Source: Streptococcus sp.
Lineage (GTDB): Bacteria > Bacillota > Bacilli > Lactobacillales > Streptococcaceae
Length of the DNA stretch: 17,545 nt
Assembly: GCA_030825825.1 (NCBI GenBank)
Contig: JAPJPE010000015.1
Span: forward strand, 1-17,545
Direction: 5' to 3'
Part shown: piece after piece, positions 14,680 through 17,545 of the stretch
How the letters are laid out: the number at the start of each line of letters is the position of its first letter
Position numbering within the stretch: the stretch's first letter is position 1
Notes under the pieces: generated by a model
The model's database searches: none
Seen by the model: only the letters and a program-made list of their open reading frames with translations
What the model was told of the DNA's origin: nothing
Position numbers and translations under genes: made by a program

Positions 14680-16755
14680 ATGCACACAACTTGCCAGACC
14701 ATCGATACCCGCTGGGGAAGTGATAATCATCCCCACTATTCGCACGGAAACACCCTCCCTTATACCGGAGTCCCTTTTGGAATGAATTACTTTCTTCCCC
14801 AGACGACACACGAACAAGGAGCTTGGTTTTTCAACCCTAATCTCCCTATTTTTCAGGGCTTTCGCCTCACCCACCAGCCTAGTCCCTGGATCGGAGACTA
14901 CGCTTGGTGCCTCATCACGCCCATCACAGGAGAAGTTACAAGTTCCGACCTCTTCCGTCGCCAGAGCAGTTATTCGATCAAAGAAGCTCTTTTTCAGCCC
15001 CACTACCTCCGTATTTTTTCGGAACGTTATCAGATTCAAAGCGAGCTGGTTCCAAGCCACTACGGGGCTATCATGCGCTTTCAAGCGCCAGAAAAATTGA
15101 CTCTCTGCTTTCATGCAGCAAATGAACTAGAGGACTTGACCCTTACAGACCACACCTGTCACTTCCGCATTCTGGATCAGGCCCATACCGCAGATACTTC
15201 CTACTCTTTCTATCTCCAGTGGCAATTTAGTCAGCCAATCGAGACTGTCACTCACATTGATCAGGATCTTTTTCTCACCTTTGCTAGCAATGAGGTGACC
15301 GTCCAATTAGGAAGCTCTTATCTGTCCCAAGACATGGCTCACAGCCATCTTCCCCACCTTTCTTTAGAAAAAGCTAAAAAAGAAGCAGCCGATCAATGGA
15401 ATCAGCTACTAAAACGAATTGAAGTGAAAGATAGCGGAGGCAGTGATCAAGCCTTTTTCGATCACTGCCTGTACCGACTCCTCCTTTTTCCTCAAACCTT
15501 TTATGAAATAGATACCGAGGGAAATGACTGGCACCTGGATGTCACCCATAATGAAATCAAACCAGGAAAAGCTTATACGAATGTCGGTTTTTGGGATCTC
15601 TTCCGAACATCTTTTCCGCTCTTTAGTCTTGTCTACCCCGATTACTACCGTCATTTCCTCGAAGGATTTTTAAACACGTACCAGGATACTGGTTTTCTAC
15701 CAAAATGGTTAGCCCCAGATGAACGAGGGATGATGCCAGGCACCCTTATCGATGGAGTCTTTGCGGATGCCGTCACAAAAGGGATCGCACCAGATCTACA
15801 TGAAAACATGCTCACAGCCATGCTCCAGACAGCCCAAAAAACAGATCCTATGCAACATTTTGGTCGCCATGGCAATGAAAGCTACAAAGTGCTTGGCTAC
15901 TTACCCGAAGATTTTCACGAAAGTGTTAGCCACAGCCTCGATTATGCTTACAGTGATTTTTGCATTGCCACCGTCGCTAAGAAATTGGGTCAGGCAGAAA
16001 CAGCCGCTCGGTATGCTACTTCCAGTCTCTCCTACCGAACATTGTACGATGCCCAAACGGGTTTCATGAGAGCGCGATCCACCAATGGAAACTTTAAAGA
16101 TCCCTTCTCTCCTACCAGCTGGGGAGAAGATTATGCCGAATGCTCTGCAATCCAGGCTACTTTTGGAGCCTTACACGACCTCTCAGGTCTAATAGAATTG
16201 ATGGGCGGTAAAAAAGCCTTCACCCAACGACTGCTGGATCTGGCCAATCAAAGACCTCAATTTGACGTAAGAGGATATGGCTATGAAATCCACGAAATGA
16301 GTGAAATGGCCCAAGCCCCATTTGGGCAGATTGCTATCTCCAATCAGCCCAGCTTTCACATTCCCTACCTCTTCCGCCACAGCCTTCACCCCGAATATAC
16401 CAATCTCCTTATCCACCAGATCCGTTCCCAAGCTTTCCATCAAGATTTCCAAGCCTATCCAGGTGATGAGGACAACGGTAGCCTATCTGCTTGGTACATC
16501 TGGTCGGTCCTTGGACTCTACCCAACCTGCCCAGGAAAACCAATCTATGATCTAGGGCTCCCTCTCTTTAAAGAAGTTCTTCTCCATCTTCCAAACCATG
16601 AGCTCAAAATTTGCGCTAACTCCCATACTACAGGTGCCTATTTCATCCAAAAGGCCCGATTAGATGGCAAAGAGCAGCAAGAGATTTCCCATCAGGATCT
16701 CCTTGAAGCACAACTGCTTCAGTTCGATCTTTCTTGGCTCCCCCCACATCCATAA
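14680..16755 (+). CDS. Cytoplasmic GH92 alpha-mannosidase with Gln at the usual acid position
   Basis: This 691-residue GH92 enzyme should be a calcium-dependent alpha-mannosidase, most likely alpha-1,2 by comparison with its pneumococcal relative. Family features include the N-terminal NTLPYTGVPFGMNYF (24-38), NVGFWDLFRTSFPL (301-314), SHSLDYAYSDF (417-427), and PGDEDNGSLSAWYIWSVLGLYP (594-615), with acidic residues D596 and D598 placed like the catalytic bases. The segment SNQPSFHIPYLF (554-565) aligns with the family motif GNEPSHH, so Q556 replaces the usual Glu general acid. No signal peptide is present. AAAGGAG lies 5 bp before the ATG at 14680, which is preferred over an upstream GTG at 14626. 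It is transcribed alone, divergently from the GH125 operon, and ends in a bidirectional terminator. Confidence 0.92.
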   Translation: MHTTCQTIDTRWGSDNHPHYSHGNTLPYTGVPFGMNYFLPQTTHEQGAWFFNPNLPIFQGFRLTHQPSPWIGDYAWCLITPITGEVTSSDLFRRQSSYSIKEALFQPHYLRIFSERYQIQSELVPSHYGAIMRFQAPEKLTLCFHAANELEDLTLTDHTCHFRILDQAHTADTSYSFYLQWQFSQPIETVTHIDQDLFLTFASNEVTVQLGSSYLSQDMAHSHLPHLSLEKAKKEAADQWNQLLKRIEVKDSGGSDQAFFDHCLYRLLLFPQTFYEIDTEGNDWHLDVTHNEIKPGKAYTNVGFWDLFRTSFPLFSLVYPDYYRHFLEGFLNTYQDTGFLPKWLAPDERGMMPGTLIDGVFADAVTKGIAPDLHENMLTAMLQTAQKTDPMQHFGRHGNESYKVLGYLPEDFHESVSHSLDYAYSDFCIATVAKKLGQAETAARYATSSLSYRTLYDAQTGFMRARSTNGNFKDPFSPTSWGEDYAECSAIQATFGALHDLSGLIELMGGKKAFTQRLLDLANQRPQFDVRGYGYEIHEMSEMAQAPFGQIAISNQPSFHIPYLFRHSLHPEYTNLLIHQIRSQAFHQDFQAYPGDEDNGSLSAWYIWSVLGLYPTCPGKPIYDLGLPLFKEVLLHLPNHELKICANSHTTGAYFIQKARLDGKEQQEISHQDLLEAQLLQFDLSWLPPHP

Positions 16756-16787
16756 AAAAAGTCGTCTGAAAGCAGACGACTTTTTTC
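16754..16787. terminator. Bidirectional terminator between GH92 and the lipoprotein gene
   Basis: A perfect 14-bp stem (16755-16768 with 16773-16786, core GTCGTCTG) with a 4-nt loop is flanked by A and T runs, giving a T tract on either strand. It overlaps the GH92 TAA stop and sits 3 bp from the stop of the convergent lipoprotein gene, so it serves both. Confidence 0.92.
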
Positions 16788-16789
16788 TG

Positions 16790-17347
16790 TTATTCATCTC
16801 CTACATGATAGTAGATCGATCCTTGTTCCCCAAAACTAGCGATTCCAACACCAGACCACAAGCGGTTCTTAGAGGCATCGGATGTATCCTTAAAAACAAC
16901 TTGTCCTTGATCATCGACCTGATCACCAATGGTTACTCCTGCAGGGATATACTCCAACAAGAAGCCACCATCACGACCACCATAGATACCTTCTGAGGCT
17001 GTCCCATAATCCGTCAAAGAAGCTCCATAGCCCTCTAACTCTTGTGAAACCAACCCTTTGTCGTTAAAGACCAGCTTGTTTCCTTTATCATCTTGCCAGA
17101 CACCAGCAATACTGCTGTAATCCCCATTAGCAATAGCCTCAAGATCCATTTTCTTCACTTCTTTTTTCTCTTCTTTTTTTTCTTTCTCCTTCACTTCTGA
17201 ACTAGAAACTGTCGTCTTTTTCACCTCAGAAGAAGCACTCGTTTGACTAGAAGAAGAATCTGATTTCTTACTCGCGCTCTGTTGCGAACAAGCCACCAAC
17301 AGGAGCACACTAAGAAAACTCACCAGAATTGCACCAACTTTTTTCAT
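16790..17347 (-). CDS. Small lipoprotein with Ser-rich and Lys/Glu-rich linker, possible DUF6287 domain
   Basis: This 185-residue protein has a signal sequence ending in the lipobox LVAC, with Cys20 as the lipidated residue. A Ser/Lys-rich stretch (21-50) and a charged Lys/Glu stretch (51-66) follow as a linker. The C-terminal domain begins near MDLEAIANGDYSSIAGVWQD (67-86) and is Gly-rich; it resembles a domain of unknown function in streptococcal lipoproteins (I believe DUF6287). Function is unknown. A weak GGGGA ribosome binding site precedes the ATG, and the gene has its own promoter at 17388-17416, so it is not part of the glycan island. It converges on GH92 and shares its terminator. 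Confidence 0.82.
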   Translation of the reverse strand: MKKVGAILVSFLSVLLLVACSQQSASKKSDSSSSQTSASSEVKKTTVSSSEVKEKEKKEEKKEVKKMDLEAIANGDYSSIAGVWQDDKGNKLVFNDKGLVSQELEGYGASLTDYGTASEGIYGGRDGGFLLEYIPAGVTIGDQVDDQGQVVFKDTSDASKNRLWSGVGIASFGEQGSIYYHVGDE

Positions 17348-17387
17348 TTAAAATTCCCCATACATTTTTTTAGTTTAAAGCCCTTTC

Positions 17388-17416
17388 ATTGTAACGTATT
17401 TTCAAACATTTGACAA
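17388..17416 (-). promoter_or_regulatory. Promoter of the small lipoprotein gene
   Basis: The minus strand has -35 TTGTCA (17416-17411), a 17-bp spacer and -10 TACAAT (17393-17388), leaving a leader of about 35 bases. No cre or shared glycan-island motif is seen near it. Confidence 0.7.
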
Positions 17417-17438
17417 GCTCTACTTCCTATTTCTGATC

Positions 17439-17468
17439 AAAAAAAGACCGGGATAATACATCCCAATC
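17439..17468 (-). terminator. Rho-independent terminator of the right-edge gene
   Basis: A 9-bp stem with two G-U pairs (17446-17454 with 17460-17468), a 5-nt loop and seven following T residues on the minus strand lie just after the stop at 17487. It separates the right-edge gene from the lipoprotein promoter. Confidence 0.8.
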
Positions 17469-17486
17469 TCTCTTTGGATACTACTC

Positions 17487-17545
17487 TCAGTGAGCCAGCA
17501 TTTCCTGTGCCACTTCTAAACCAGATAAGTTGGAAGGATAATAAG
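17487..17545 (-). CDS. C-terminal fragment of an unidentified gene
   Basis: The minus strand keeps an open frame from the right edge that ends YYPSNLSGLEVAQEMLAH and a TGA stop. A good terminator 18 bp downstream supports it as the end of a real gene. The fragment is too short to identify. Confidence 0.55.
   Translation of the reverse strand, partial: YYPSNLSGLEVAQEMLAH

Noticed and set aside
14551..15114. Long minus-strand open frame over the start of GH92
   Set aside because: It is antisense to a clear GH92 domain, lacks a ribosome binding site and recognisable motifs, and is best read as a shadow frame.

Overview
The window looks like chromosome from a Streptococcus, most likely of the mitis/sanguinis/parasanguinis type. 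This rests on protein-level resemblance to Streptococcus pneumoniae enzymes, moderate AT content, good Shine-Dalgarno sites, TTGACA/TATAAT promoters, rho-independent terminators and cre-like CcpA boxes. No tRNA, rRNA, CRISPR array, insertion sequence or phage gene was seen. The species call is inference from memory of the families; no search was run.

Nearly the whole window is one island for taking up and dismantling N-glycans. It is made of three tandem minus-strand operons and one divergent plus-strand gene. From right to left: (i) GH125 alpha-1,6-mannosidase, GH38 alpha-mannosidase, ROK sugar kinase and GH20 beta-hexosaminidase (14464 to 7634), ending at a terminator at 7542-7589; (ii) two LplB/YtcP-type ABC permeases and a lipoprotein glycan-binding protein (7406 to 3970), resembling pneumococcal NgtP1-NgtP2-NgtS, ending at a terminator at 3921-3954; (iii) a YesL-like membrane protein, a YesM-like histidine kinase and a YesN-like AraC-type response regulator (3801 to 223), resembling pneumococcal TCS07, ending at a terminator at 194-224. 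The GH92 alpha-mannosidase gene (14680-16755) points the other way from the shared control region at 14465-14679.

The genes fit one pathway. Partly trimmed N-glycans are captured by the lipoprotein and imported by the permeases, with an ATPase that must be encoded elsewhere. Inside the cell, GH92, GH38, GH125 and GH20, none of which has a signal peptide, remove mannose and N-acetylhexosamine. The ROK kinase probably phosphorylates a released sugar, and the two-component system probably senses the glycan or an import intermediate. In S. pneumoniae the equivalent genes lie, as I recall, at three separate loci; here they are together.

The most interesting observation is regulatory. The transporter and glycosidase operons share a 23-bp sequence, TTTGTAGAA-N6-CTATARTT, placed exactly 29 bp upstream of the -10 box in both, although the surrounding promoter sequence is unrelated. 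It is a strong candidate for the binding site of the island's own response regulator. cre-like boxes lie at the transporter, yesL and GH92/GH125 control regions, suggesting glucose repression on top of specific induction. A second point is a Gln (Q556) in GH92 where the family normally has its Glu general acid.

The edges hold unrelated material. At the left is the first eight codons of a minus-strand gene under a consensus promoter with two tandem 15-bp dyad operators. At the right is a small Ser- and Lys/Glu-rich lipoprotein gene and the last codons of an unidentified minus-strand gene with its terminator. No gene-free stretch exceeds 300 bases.
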